In this document: positions 25,191-34,235 of the stretch, in pieces
How the letters are laid out: every line of letters starts with the position of its first letter
How positions within the stretch are numbered: the first letter of the stretch is position 1
Origin: Cyanobacteria bacterium PR.3.49
GTDB taxonomy: Bacteria; Cyanobacteriota; Vampirovibrionia; Obscuribacterales; Obscuribacteraceae
Reading direction: 5' to 3'
DNA length: 51,571 nt
Assembly: GCA_013997645.1 (NCBI GenBank)
Contig: PNKB01000012.1
Coordinates: 1 to 51,571 of the forward strand
The notes under the pieces: generated by a model
What the model was told of the DNA's origin: nothing
Databases searched by the model: none
Seen by the model: only the letters and a program-made list of their open reading frames with translations
Program-made: the position numbers and the translations under genes

Positions 25191-27494
25191 ATGCTCGATT
25201 CAACCAATAGCTCTCCATCTGTTGAAAGCGGCGTCAGCGAGCTTCGCCGCGGTCTTCTCGACGCGGCTGTAACGGCCGGCTGGCTGAAGCGGCTGCGTGC
25301 AAAATCGCTTTATCAGACCGGCAAGGAAGACCTGCTGCAAACTGTCAGCCAGGTATTCGTCGACGCGATTTTCTCCACCGATTTACGAATGCCGCGAGAC
25401 TGCGCGGTAGTGCTTTGTGAATTGCTGGAAAACATATTGATAGAGTGCGAGCCATGTCTGAAAGCAGTCTCCAGCCTTTACAGCGAAGTGTGCAAGCAGC
25501 TCTGCAGCGCTGATGATCTGGAGCCGCAACTTGATGTATTGCTCGACCGGGCAGCCAATCTCATGACTCTTACTTGCTTGAGAATCAAGGGCAACCCTCC
25601 GTCTCAAGACCTCGAATCGGGTGCAAGAGATGCGCTCAATCGCATTCAATGGTTGTTTCAAAAAAGCCTTGGCACCACAGATAGTGACAGCCGAGCATTG
25701 CAACCCTACGGCGATCTTGCCCAACTAAATAGCAGCAGAGTCATTCTGGAAGCCGTTGGAGAGTCGCTTCTAAAAGAAATTCTTGACGACGGTTTGAATC
25801 TTTTGGAAACATCTGCGGCAGTTTTTGAAGCGAACGGCGATTGCGCCCTGAATATAAAAGCGTCGAAGTGGTGCCGCTTCATGGATGATAAATCGAGGCA
25901 GCTGGCGCCTGGTGACAATAAAGAAGCGATTGAGTCCGGGCTGTGGCATTGCAATCAATCATGCCGCGAAACATCGATGGCCGCCGTCCAGAGTGGCGTT
26001 CCGGTAGACCAGCCATGCAACGGCGGCATTCGCATTTTCGCAGTGCCGATAAAAGCGGGCAACGACATAGTCGGCTCTATCAATATCGGTTACGGCGATC
26101 CGCCTAAAGACGAAAAAGTTCTGGAAGAGCTGGCAGCGAAATACGGCACAAGCAAAGACGAGCTGGCGAATCAGGCGCGGAAATATCATTGCCGCCCGCC
26201 TTTCATAGTCGAGCAGTCAAAGAAAAGACTGCTCTCGGCGGCGCATTTAATTGGAGAAATTGTCGAGCGCAAGCGCAACAAGACTGAAATTCAAAAACTC
26301 AACCAGCTGCTCAAAGAACGCATCACCGAGCTCGAACCGGCAGAGCGAGAAAGGCTCAAATTGGCGGACATCGTCGAGCAATGCAACGACGCAATTTTCA
26401 GCGTTGACCTGGAATCAGTAATAAAAAGCTGGAATAAAGGTGCCGAAAAAATCTACGGTTATTCACAAGAAGAAATGGTCGGCAACAGCGTTTTCATTAT
26501 CGCGCCGGACGGACCAACAGTAGAGACCGAAGAAATTAAAAAAATGGTGCTGGCCGGTACTCCACCACAGATGTTCGAGACAGTTCATTTGCGCAAAGAC
26601 GGCGCTGAAATTCCAGTTTCGCTGACAATTTCATGCATCCGCGACGAACACGAAAAAATCATCGAAATCTCCATTATCTCGCGCGACGTCACCGAAAGAA
26701 AAAAATCAGAAGAAGCCCTGAAGAAATTTTCCCGCGAATTGGAAAGGTCCAACAACGAGTTGCGTCAATTTGCATTCGCTGCCGCACACGATTTGCAGGA
26801 ACCGCTTCGCGCCATGTCCAATTACAGCGATCTGCTCACCGGCAGATATTCATCCGCTCTGGACGAACGTGCCGTCAAATACATCAATCGCATCGCCGAG
26901 TCATCGGAAAGAATGCAGGCGCTTATTCAAGACTTGCTTCATTACAGCCGCGTAGACACGCATGGAAAGCCATTTACCGTCGTCGATATGGAGGAGATTT
27001 TCCTGGCTGCGTCAAGAAATCTTCGCATCGCTATCGAAGAGAGCGGCGCAATTGTTGTCGCCGGCAAATTGCCGCGCATACAAGCAGATCGCTCGCAAAT
27101 GCTGCTTCTATTCCAAAATCTAATCAGCAATGCAATCAAGTACAGAGGTAAAGAAACACCCGAGATCTCTATCGATGCGAAAGTCGAAAATGGTTTGATC
27201 ACCTTACATTTCAAGGACAACGGCATCGGCATAGAGGCAGAGCACTTCCAGCGCATCTTTGTCATATTCCAGAGATTGCACACACGCGATGAATATCCCG
27301 GAACAGGCATGGGACTGGCTATCTGCAAGCGCATTGTCGAAAGGCACGGTGGATCAATCAAGGTTGAATCTACAATAGGCAAAGGCAGCGATTTCTGCGT
27401 GCAATTGCCCGTAATTCAAGACGACGAAATCATGTCGGAAATTAGTTCGGAAACCCAAAAGGAATCCTCAGCGCATGAACATTCTGCACGTTGA
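25191..27494 (+). CDS. Sensor histidine kinase with PocR-like and PAS sensor domains
   Basis: A 767-residue kinase without membrane helices, so it is soluble. An N-terminal helical region (1-200) precedes a PocR-type ligand-binding domain at about 205-330. That domain shows its Cys pattern C254-x3-C258 and C276 (WHCNQSCRET, QPCNGG) and the strand GIRIFAVPIKAGNDIVGSI. A coiled coil and a PAS domain follow (about 390-510, with FSVDLESVIKSWNKGAEKIYG). The kinase core is of the phytochrome-like class: FAAAHDLQEPLRAM with H533, then NLISNAIKYR, DNGIGI and GTGMGLAICK. Its 3' end overlaps the receiver gene by 20 bases, identifying the partner. The ligand is unknown. Confidence 0.88.
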   Translation: MLDSTNSSPSVESGVSELRRGLLDAAVTAGWLKRLRAKSLYQTGKEDLLQTVSQVFVDAIFSTDLRMPRDCAVVLCELLENILIECEPCLKAVSSLYSEVCKQLCSADDLEPQLDVLLDRAANLMTLTCLRIKGNPPSQDLESGARDALNRIQWLFQKSLGTTDSDSRALQPYGDLAQLNSSRVILEAVGESLLKEILDDGLNLLETSAAVFEANGDCALNIKASKWCRFMDDKSRQLAPGDNKEAIESGLWHCNQSCRETSMAAVQSGVPVDQPCNGGIRIFAVPIKAGNDIVGSINIGYGDPPKDEKVLEELAAKYGTSKDELANQARKYHCRPPFIVEQSKKRLLSAAHLIGEIVERKRNKTEIQKLNQLLKERITELEPAERERLKLADIVEQCNDAIFSVDLESVIKSWNKGAEKIYGYSQEEMVGNSVFIIAPDGPTVETEEIKKMVLAGTPPQMFETVHLRKDGAEIPVSLTISCIRDEHEKIIEISIISRDVTERKKSEEALKKFSRELERSNNELRQFAFAAAHDLQEPLRAMSNYSDLLTGRYSSALDERAVKYINRIAESSERMQALIQDLLHYSRVDTHGKPFTVVDMEEIFLAASRNLRIAIEESGAIVVAGKLPRIQADRSQMLLLFQNLISNAIKYRGKETPEISIDAKVENGLITLHFKDNGIGIEAEHFQRIFVIFQRLHTRDEYPGTGMGLAICKRIVERHGGSIKVESTIGKGSDFCVQLPVIQDDEIMSEISSETQKESSAHEHSAR

Positions 27495-27909
27495 AGACAA
27501 TTGCGCAGATTCCGATTTGCTCAAAGAAGCATTCGAATCTATCGGCATCGCTGCAACACTGAATGTAACGCACGACGCCAAGCAGGCTCTCAGCGGTTTG
27601 GAAAACAGCTTGAAAGGCGACGGACAGTGCCCTGACATCATAGTTCTCGACCTCAATCTTCCCAAAATGGACGGGCGCGAGATGCTAAAACGACTGAAAG
27701 AACATCCACATTTGAGGAGAATTCCTGTCGTAATTCTCAGCACATCAAATTTAGAACAGGACATTTCCTATTGCTACGAAAATTATTGCAACAGCTATAT
27801 TGTGAAACCAATCCGCTTTGAAGACTACAAACGTGTAGCCAAAAACATCTCGGATTACTGGTTTGCCACAGTCGTTTTGCCCACGGGATCAGAAACAAGA
27901 CAGGCATGA
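27475..27909 (+). CDS. Single-domain response regulator, Rcp1-like
   Basis: A 144-residue receiver without an output domain, of the kind paired with cyanobacterial phytochrome kinases (Rcp1). The acidic pocket is E7-D8, the phospho-acceptor is D59 in IIVLDLNLPKMDG, with S/T near 89-90 (ILSTSN) and K111 in IVKPI. The ATG lies within the kinase gene, with AAGGAA about 13 bases upstream. It probably acts by protein contact or by passing phosphate to another regulator. The stop is 4 bases from the convergent ZIP gene end. Confidence 0.92.
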   Translation: MNILHVEDNCADSDLLKEAFESIGIAATLNVTHDAKQALSGLENSLKGDGQCPDIIVLDLNLPKMDGREMLKRLKEHPHLRRIPVVILSTSNLEQDISYCYENYCNSYIVKPIRFEDYKRVAKNISDYWFATVVLPTGSETRQA

Positions 27910-27913
27910 ACCG

Positions 27914-28975
27914 TCATTGACTGCTCTTTTGCGAGCCGGTGACCTTCACGTCAATTGGCGCATAGTCAGTGTCTTCAATGATTATTTTGTAGTCGCCGGG
28001 CTTGGTAGTTATCGTCAGAGGTGCGCGATCGCCCGCTTTGATAAACACTTCACCAGGGAAAAGTCCGTCCGATTCGAATTCCAGAGTTGTCGACTCGGAG
28101 TTTTTAATCACAATGTGACTGCCGGCAGGCAGCGACATGGACTTGCCTGCAGAAGCACGGGAGAAGTCGATTTCGACAGCGTTGGTGACAGTGCCGGAGC
28201 GGCTGGAATTGGTAGCTGCCTCAACGGCAATCTCGGTAAATACACCGAAGAGCAAACCGATACTGAGCGCGAGCATGGCACCCGAGGGAGTCAGGGACGC
28301 AAAACGCAAGCGCATCAATTCTCGCACCACATAGATGAGAGATCCGACCGCCAGGGTGAGGAACAATAAGGTGATGTATTCATTGACAAAAACACCGCCA
28401 ATCACAGCGCCAAGTGCAGTCGGTCCGCCGCCGATTAAACCGAGCATGGCGATGCGTGCGAAGCTCACCGGTTTGCCCGCTAGAGGCGCGGCAATGCCGA
28501 AGCCTTCGGTCGCATTATGCAGGGCGAAACCTACCACCAGCACTACGCCCAGGCTAATCGAGCCTCCCGAAAACGACTGACCAATCGCCAGCCCTTCGGC
28601 GAAATTGTGCAAGCCAATGCCGATTGCGATCATAGTGGCGATTGAAACAGGGTCCGCTTCGCCCTTCATCGAGCCGCGCCTTTCCTCGAGTTTGGCAAGT
28701 CCGACAAGACCATACAAAAGGCCGAGAAAAACAATCGCCGACATGATGCCCAACTTGTTGAAGTTGCCGCTCATAGCCGTTCGCTCGAGAGATTCGACCA
28801 TGTGATAGCCGACATCCACGATCAGCAAAAGCAGCACGCCGCATGCAGCCATCGTCAGGCTGCCACGCGTTTTCTCGCCGATGCCGCGCAAAAATGCCAC
28901 CGGCAATCCAAGAAAAATGGTGGCACCGGCAATGATGCCCATTAGCAAATTTGATGGTGCGCCTGCTATCTCCAT
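27914..28975 (-). CDS. ZIP-family metal transporter fused to a C-terminal beta domain
   Basis: A 353-residue inner membrane transporter. ZIP signatures are intact: H123-N-F-A-E127-G in one helix and H153-N-A-T-E157-G in the next, which form the binuclear metal site for Zn, Fe or Mn uptake. Residues about 255-353 form a separate extramembrane domain of beta strands (ESDGLFPGEVFIKAGDRAP, then TITTKPGDYKIIIED) resembling a cupredoxin-like fold. The usual Cys/His/Met copper ligands are not evident. The start lies 9 bases after the dnaG stop with GAGG 7 bases upstream, so it is co-transcribed with dnaG. The fused domain is unusual for ZIP proteins. Confidence 0.85.
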   Translation of the reverse strand: MEIAGAPSNLLMGIIAGATIFLGLPVAFLRGIGEKTRGSLTMAACGVLLLLIVDVGYHMVESLERTAMSGNFNKLGIMSAIVFLGLLYGLVGLAKLEERRGSMKGEADPVSIATMIAIGIGLHNFAEGLAIGQSFSGGSISLGVVLVVGFALHNATEGFGIAAPLAGKPVSFARIAMLGLIGGGPTALGAVIGGVFVNEYITLLFLTLAVGSLIYVVRELMRLRFASLTPSGAMLALSIGLLFGVFTEIAVEAATNSSRSGTVTNAVEIDFSRASAGKSMSLPAGSHIVIKNSESTTLEFESDGLFPGEVFIKAGDRAPLTITTKPGDYKIIIEDTDYAPIDVKVTGSQKSSQ

Positions 28976-28984
28976 AGCCAGCCT

Positions 28985-30928
28985 CTATTTTGCGAACGCT
29001 CCTATACCACCGGTAATTGCATCGATCTTAACGACCAGTTCATTCAATTCATCAAGCGAATTGGCATTCAGCAAAAAGCTGTCCTGCAATTTTCTCAACT
29101 CCGATATTTTAGCCTGCAAATCGACCAGCTCGTTTTCCGGAAGCTGCGAAGCAAGCTTCGCTCGCATTTGCCTGTTTTGCAACTCCAGATATTCCTTTAT
29201 CAATCGAGCAAAAGAATCCTTGATAACTATTTCTGCCGGGCGGTCTTGTTTGCGAAACTCATCTACTTTGATGATTACGTCCACAAGCGCCGAAGCAGCG
29301 GCGGCGTCGGGAGCGACGCGGTCCATAATGCGCGATTTGAGATCTTCTACGGTGGGGAACTGATCGCCGACGCCATCGAATGCGTCTTTGATAGCTCGAT
29401 GCGCAGGCACGTTGAAAGGCACTGAAGAAACGACCGGATACGCTTGCTGGTAATCTTCACGGCTGGTCAAAAGCAAAGCCAGAAGATTGCGTTCGGCCTC
29501 CAGCACGCCGGCCAAACCGCCTGAGCCGGGCACGCTCACGGTGCCTCGATTTTTCATCGTCTTTGTGGCTGATTCTCCAAATCCCTCAGGACGAAATGAT
29601 TGTCTGGACTTTGCTTTTATCTGCTCGCGCACCAGGTGGGTAAGCTCTTCTTCCTTGCCCCCGACTTCGGTTGCGAAAGTTCGAATGTATTCTGTGCGCA
29701 CCATCGGATTTTTGATCTGGGCAAGAATCGGAACAATCTTCATCGCCGCCTCCAGCCTGCCTGTATGCGTTGTCGTATCGGCGTCCTGCAAAGCCTGCCT
29801 CAGTTCATAATCGATCATCGGTGGGGCGTTTTTCATTGCCCGGGTGAAAGCTTCCTTTCCGCCTTCAGCACGCAAGCATTCATCAGGGTCTTTGCCACCC
29901 GGAACGCGAATCACGCGCAAGTCCAATCCGACTCCTTCTGCGATTTGATTAAGCGTTTCAGCACCGCCAGCCACTGCTTTGATGCCTGCCTGGTCGCTGT
30001 CGAATGAAAGATAGACTCGCTTTGATTCGGTATAGCGAACCAGCATTTTTGCTTGCTGTTCGGTCAATGCCGTTCCTAAGGTGGCGACGGCATTGTCGAA
30101 GCCGAACTGGTGAAGGCTGATGGCATCGAAATATCCCTCGACGACAATCACCGAGTCTTTGCTCTTGATCGCCTCTTTAGCCACGTTGAAACCGTAGAGA
30201 TGCTGACCTTTCACATAAATCGGCGTTTCCGGCGAGTTGAGGTATTTCACCTGATCGTCGCCCAGTGTTCGTCCACCGAACGCCACTACCCGCCCTTGAT
30301 CGTCCAGAATGGGAACCATAAGCCGATTGCGGAACAAGTCATACACACCGGTGGATTCGGCGCGGCGCCGCACCAGACCAGCTTCTTCCAGAGTCGCTTC
30401 GGACGCCTTCATGGTCGTGGTCAAATAGCGCAGCAGTCCATCCCAGGAATTGGGGGCAAAGCCGAGTTTAAAACGCTCGGCAATTTCTTCTGAAATGCCG
30501 CGCCCCTCCAGATACTTTCTCGCCGTCGCGCCCTCCGTTGGGTCGTTCAGGAGCTGAGTGAAGTAATTGCAGGCCGCTTCATTCAAAGCAAAAAATTGCG
30601 ACCGCCTGTCGTAGTGCTGTTTCTCCTCGGCCGTTTCCACAAGTCTCACACCATATCGCCCGGCTAGATAGCGAACAGTGTCGATGAAATCAGTGCCTTT
30701 TACCTTTTGCAAAAATGCAAAGACATCTCCCTTTTCGTTGCACCCAAAACACTTGAAAAACCCCTTTTCCGGGCTTACATAGAACGAACCGGATTTCTCA
30801 TTGTGAAACGGGCAGAGCCCCTTGTAGTCTTTGCCTGCCTTTTTGAGAACGACAGTTTCCGAAATGACCTCGAGAATGCTCGCGCGATGACGAACTTCAG
30901 CAATAACTTCGGTGGTGACACCTTTCAA
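28985..30928 (-). CDS. dnaG: DNA primase
   Basis: It makes RNA primers at the replication fork. The 647-residue protein starts at TTG. The CHC2 zinc ribbon has C39, H42, C60 and C63 (CPFHNEKSG, KCFGCNEKGD). The RNA-polymerase basic motif is FRNRLMVPI (about 200-208). The Toprim domain has E264 in VVEGYFDAISLHQ and D310/D312 in SFDSDQAG. The C-terminal region (about 460-647) is the helicase-binding part and is less conserved. Length is normal. It leads a two-gene operon with the ZIP transporter. A promoter candidate lies about 130 bases upstream. Confidence 0.97.
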   Translation of the reverse strand: MKGVTTEVIAEVRHRASILEVISETVVLKKAGKDYKGLCPFHNEKSGSFYVSPEKGFFKCFGCNEKGDVFAFLQKVKGTDFIDTVRYLAGRYGVRLVETAEEKQHYDRRSQFFALNEAACNYFTQLLNDPTEGATARKYLEGRGISEEIAERFKLGFAPNSWDGLLRYLTTTMKASEATLEEAGLVRRRAESTGVYDLFRNRLMVPILDDQGRVVAFGGRTLGDDQVKYLNSPETPIYVKGQHLYGFNVAKEAIKSKDSVIVVEGYFDAISLHQFGFDNAVATLGTALTEQQAKMLVRYTESKRVYLSFDSDQAGIKAVAGGAETLNQIAEGVGLDLRVIRVPGGKDPDECLRAEGGKEAFTRAMKNAPPMIDYELRQALQDADTTTHTGRLEAAMKIVPILAQIKNPMVRTEYIRTFATEVGGKEEELTHLVREQIKAKSRQSFRPEGFGESATKTMKNRGTVSVPGSGGLAGVLEAERNLLALLLTSREDYQQAYPVVSSVPFNVPAHRAIKDAFDGVGDQFPTVEDLKSRIMDRVAPDAAAASALVDVIIKVDEFRKQDRPAEIVIKDSFARLIKEYLELQNRQMRAKLASQLPENELVDLQAKISELRKLQDSFLLNANSLDELNELVVKIDAITGGIGAFAK

Positions 30929-31058
30929 AGAAACCTGGCCCCCTGTGGACAGCGGCGAACGGCGTATGGAAGGGTCAATAATCGTACATGCGGGCTCTTT
31001 TTTGCAGATCTTGCGTTTAAACCGTTTCGGTTCCGGAGCATCTAAGGTGCTACTGGTT

Positions 31059-31088
31059 TTTATAACAAGACGAGCAGTTGACCCTCAA
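31059..31088 (-). promoter_or_regulatory. Candidate promoter of dnaG
   Basis: On the minus strand TTGAGG (31083-31088) and TATAAA (31059-31064) are 18 bases apart. The expected leader is about 120 bases before the TTG start of dnaG. The rest of 30929-31308 shows no gene. Confidence 0.45.
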
Positions 31089-31259
31089 CGGGGAATTGCA
31101 CAGTTTACCCTGGCGATCTTAATTAACCTGAAGCTCTAAATTATTCCGTTCAAGCGGTTGCGAAGCGATCCTGGCGCATATGCCACAGGCACCCCTTAGA
31201 CATCGAATATCTACTACGCCAATGCAAAGGGTTTTTACCGCACAGTGCACTGGGTAGTT

Positions 31260-31288
31260 TTGACTAGGTGGCCATTCTGCCGCATATC
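31260..31288 (+). promoter_or_regulatory. Weak promoter candidate of dihydropyrimidinase
   Basis: TTGACT (31260-31265) is followed after 17 bases by CATATC (31283-31288), a poor -10. It would give a leader of about 26 bases before the ATG at 31321. Confidence 0.3.
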
Positions 31289-31320
31289 CTGATGTCGTTC
31301 CCACAAAGGTGCTTCACTCC

Positions 31321-32736
31321 ATGAAAACACTAATCAAAAACGGTCGTATAGTCACAGCAGTCGACGATTACGTTGCCGACATTTTGGTAGACGGCGAAAC
31401 CATTTCAGTGATCGGCAAATCGCTGGAGATGGAGGCGGATAAAGTTATCGACGCCAAGGACCGCCTCGTCATTCCGGGCGGCATCGACGCTCACACCCAC
31501 ATGGACATGCCCTTCGGCGGAACTACTTCAGCCGACGACTTCAGGACCGGCACGCTTGCTGCAGCACACGGCGGCACTACGACAATTATCGACTTCGCCA
31601 TCCAGACAAAGGGTCAGGCGATCATGGAAGCGCTCGATACCTGGCACGAAAAAGCGGCGGGCAAGACTGCGATTGACTATGCGTTTCATATGATTGTTAC
31701 CGACCTTCCTCACGAACGCACCAAAGATTTGAAGCGCTTGATTCACGACGAAGGCGTCACCAGCTTCAAGCTTTTCATGGCATATCCCGGCGTTTTGCTT
31801 GTCGACGATGCCACCATCTTCAGAGCCATGGAATTTTGCGGCAACGAAGGTGCCCTGGTTTGCATGCACGCGGAAAACGGCATCGTCATTAACGAAATCG
31901 TGCAGCGCGCGCTGGCAAAAGGACACACTGCGCCGAAATACCATGCATTGACACGCCCGACTCAAGCGGAAGCCGAGGGCGTCAACCGCTCGATTGCCAT
32001 TGCCGAGATGGCCAATTCTCCTGTCTACATAGTTCACCTGAGTTGCTACGACGCCTTGAAGAAAGTCGTTGAAGCGCGCGACGAAGGCATTCCGGCCTTT
32101 GCAGAAACCTGCCCGCAATATCTTTTTCTCGATTACAGCGCGTATGAGAAGGAAGGTTTTGAGGGCGCCAAATATGTTATGACCCCGGCTCTGCGCGAGA
32201 AGTGGAATCAAGACAAATTGTGGACAGGCTTGAGAATGAACGACCTGCAAGTAATTTCCACCGACCACTGCCCCTTCTGCTTCAAAGATCAAAAGCAATT
32301 GGGCAAAGACGATTTCAGCAAAATTCCCAATGGCGGACCGGGTGTTGAAACGCGCATGAGCTTGATTTACAACGGCGGCGTCGTGGGCGGGCGCATCTCC
32401 GTCAATCGATTTGTAGAACTGACCTCCACCAGCCCGGCCAAAATCTTTGGGCTGTTTCCCAAGAAGGGCACTATTGCAGTCGGTTCGGACGCGGACATCG
32501 TTATCTTCAACCCCGAGAAGAAAATGACCCTCTCGGCAAAAACTCATCACATGAATGTCGACTACAACTGCTACGAAGGCATGGAAGTGCAGGGCGTCAC
32601 CGAAACTGTGCTCTCGCGCGGCAAAGTGGTTATCGAAAACGAGAAATATGTGGGCAAAGAAGGCGACGGCAAATTCATCAAGCGCGGCCGAGTTTCACTC
32701 AAACATCAGGAGCCGGCCGTTACCGCGGCCAGGTGA
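31321..32736 (+). CDS. hydA: Dihydropyrimidinase (cyclic amidohydrolase)
   Basis: It opens dihydrouracil, dihydrothymine or hydantoin rings in pyrimidine breakdown; cytoplasmic. The ATG at 31321 has AAGGTG about 9 bases upstream; a GTG 12 bases earlier is less likely. The 471-residue product has the full binuclear metal site: H58 and H60 in DAHTHMD, the carboxylated Lys K150 in TSFKLFMAY, H183 in CMHAENG, H239 in YIVHLS and D315 in STDHCPF. The C-terminal barrel-flanking beta domain is complete. No other pyrimidine-catabolic gene is nearby, so it may act on other cyclic amides. Confidence 0.93.
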   Translation: MKTLIKNGRIVTAVDDYVADILVDGETISVIGKSLEMEADKVIDAKDRLVIPGGIDAHTHMDMPFGGTTSADDFRTGTLAAAHGGTTTIIDFAIQTKGQAIMEALDTWHEKAAGKTAIDYAFHMIVTDLPHERTKDLKRLIHDEGVTSFKLFMAYPGVLLVDDATIFRAMEFCGNEGALVCMHAENGIVINEIVQRALAKGHTAPKYHALTRPTQAEAEGVNRSIAIAEMANSPVYIVHLSCYDALKKVVEARDEGIPAFAETCPQYLFLDYSAYEKEGFEGAKYVMTPALREKWNQDKLWTGLRMNDLQVISTDHCPFCFKDQKQLGKDDFSKIPNGGPGVETRMSLIYNGGVVGGRISVNRFVELTSTSPAKIFGLFPKKGTIAVGSDADIVIFNPEKKMTLSAKTHHMNVDYNCYEGMEVQGVTETVLSRGKVVIENEKYVGKEGDGKFIKRGRVSLKHQEPAVTAAR

Positions 32737-33263
32737 CAGCGGCGGCGTGTGCCGCCACAACCAGAGCTAACATATTGCAAAAACAGATTACACATCCATT
32801 CAGAAAAACCCGGATTTTTCTGAACATCGTTTGCTGGAAACCCTTGGTGAACAATGCTTAGCAGATTTTTCAAAGCCGCGACAAGAGAAAAACCCGAAAA
32901 GCTGTGCTGCGCACTGCTTTTAGAGATTACGCGTTCAGATTTTTTCAAATTTTTCTGAAAGGATGGAGAGCTGAATTTCTCAGCTGCCCACTTAGTGCGG
33001 CATCCACAATTTCCGACCTGGCGGCAGGCTTTGATGCCAACTCGCGACACGCGTTGTTGCGACCTCGCAACATCCGCACCTCGCGAGCTTTCTAACACGG
33101 TTCACCCAAAGCGCCACAGGCTGCCACTTTCAACCCACCTGACAATTAATGAGATTGATTAAAAGGGGCAGGTGCCGAAAGCTTGCGCTGTGCCACCCTC
33201 CGAATCGCATTAAATAGGCTACACTCTGTTAATTGGGTGCCTGGGAACATTTGGAGATCAGAC
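32737..33263 (+). other. Intergenic region with three inverted repeats
   Basis: No gene is supported. TTCAGAAAAA/TTTTTCTGAA (32799-32808, 32815-32824) is a perfect AT-rich 10-bp stem, possibly the end of the hydA transcript. AGCTGA/TCAGCT (32969-32974, 32980-32985) is a small hairpin. TGTTGCGA-CC-TCGCAACA (33055-33072) is a perfect 18-base palindrome of operator type. A TACACT -10 candidate lies at 33220-33225 before murQ, without a good -35. A short frame at 32904-33095 has no SD site or family look. Confidence 0.5.
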
Positions 33264-34214
33264 ATGGGTTTCACGCAAGAGTTCAACAAGTTGATCACAG
33301 AAGAGCGCAACGCTCACACAATGGATCTGGATCTGCTTGATACGACCGAATTGGTAGCTCGTGTACAAAACGAAGATTTCGCTGTAGCAGAAGCAGTCAA
33401 AGCGGCAGTCCCCGACATTGCCAAGGCGGTTGATGTAATCACCGAAAAGCTGCACGCCGGCGGCCGATTAATTTACTTCGGAGCAGGCACCAGCGGTCGG
33501 TTGGGCGTTCTGGACGCAACCGAGTGCTCGCCCACTTTCGGCATCGATACCGAACTTGTCACCGCGCAAATTGCCGGCGGCAAAGAAGCGATGTTCCGCT
33601 CATTCGAAAATGCCGAAGACTCTAAAGAAATGGGTCTAGAGGACGCAGCTGCTGCAAAAATTACCGACAAAGACGTCGTCGTCGGCATCACAGCCTCCGG
33701 CAGAACGCCCTATGTCTGCGGCGCATTGGAGAAGGCACGCGAAGAAGGCGCCGCCACCATCGGCATCGTCAACAACTTCGGCGGTCTGGATGGACTTTGC
33801 GATGTCACGATCACAGCTCTGGTAGGCGCTGAGGCTTTGACAGGCTCCACGCGTATGAAAGCCGGCACCGCCCAGAAGATGATTTTGAATCTTCTGACCA
33901 CCTGCACAATGGTGCGCCTGGGCAAGGTCTACGAGAATCTGATGGTCGACCTCAAACCGACCAATGAAAAGCTTAGAGAACGCGCCGTTTCCATCATATC
34001 GATTTGCGGTGAAGTGCCCAGACATATTGCCGAAGGCGCGCTTGTAGCATCGCAAAACAAAGCCAAGACAGCTATTCTCATGACCAAGAGAAAGCTGGGT
34101 CGCGCTCAAGCAGAAGAGCTGCTCACTAAATACGGTGGCTCGCTGCGCAAGGCACTGGCTAATTCGCCGGCACCGGAAGGCTCCGCCAAGCCGCAACCTG
34201 AGAAGTGCTGCTAA
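33264..34214 (+). CDS. murQ: N-acetylmuramic acid 6-phosphate etherase
   Basis: It cleaves the lactyl ether of MurNAc-6-phosphate to GlcNAc-6-phosphate and D-lactate in cell-wall recycling. The ATG at 33264 has GGAG 7 bases upstream and gives the normal length of 316 residues; the in-frame extension upstream has no family match. The SIS domain shows FGAGTSGRLGVLDATE (phosphosugar loop), VVGITASGRTPYV and the family block TGSTRMKAGTAQKMILNL. The C-terminal helical part is complete. The last residues are Cys-rich (EKCC). The neighbouring M15 and RlpA-like genes fit a cell-wall context. Confidence 0.95.
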   Translation: MGFTQEFNKLITEERNAHTMDLDLLDTTELVARVQNEDFAVAEAVKAAVPDIAKAVDVITEKLHAGGRLIYFGAGTSGRLGVLDATECSPTFGIDTELVTAQIAGGKEAMFRSFENAEDSKEMGLEDAAAAKITDKDVVVGITASGRTPYVCGALEKAREEGAATIGIVNNFGGLDGLCDVTITALVGAEALTGSTRMKAGTAQKMILNLLTTCTMVRLGKVYENLMVDLKPTNEKLRERAVSIISICGEVPRHIAEGALVASQNKAKTAILMTKRKLGRAQAEELLTKYGGSLRKALANSPAPEGSAKPQPEKCC

Positions 34215-34235
34215 AACTTCAGCTGGAAGTCTAAA

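Noticed and set aside
31528-32550. Minus-strand frame of 340 codons opposite dihydropyrimidinase
   Set aside because: The sense gene has all catalytic residues; this is a codon-bias shadow.
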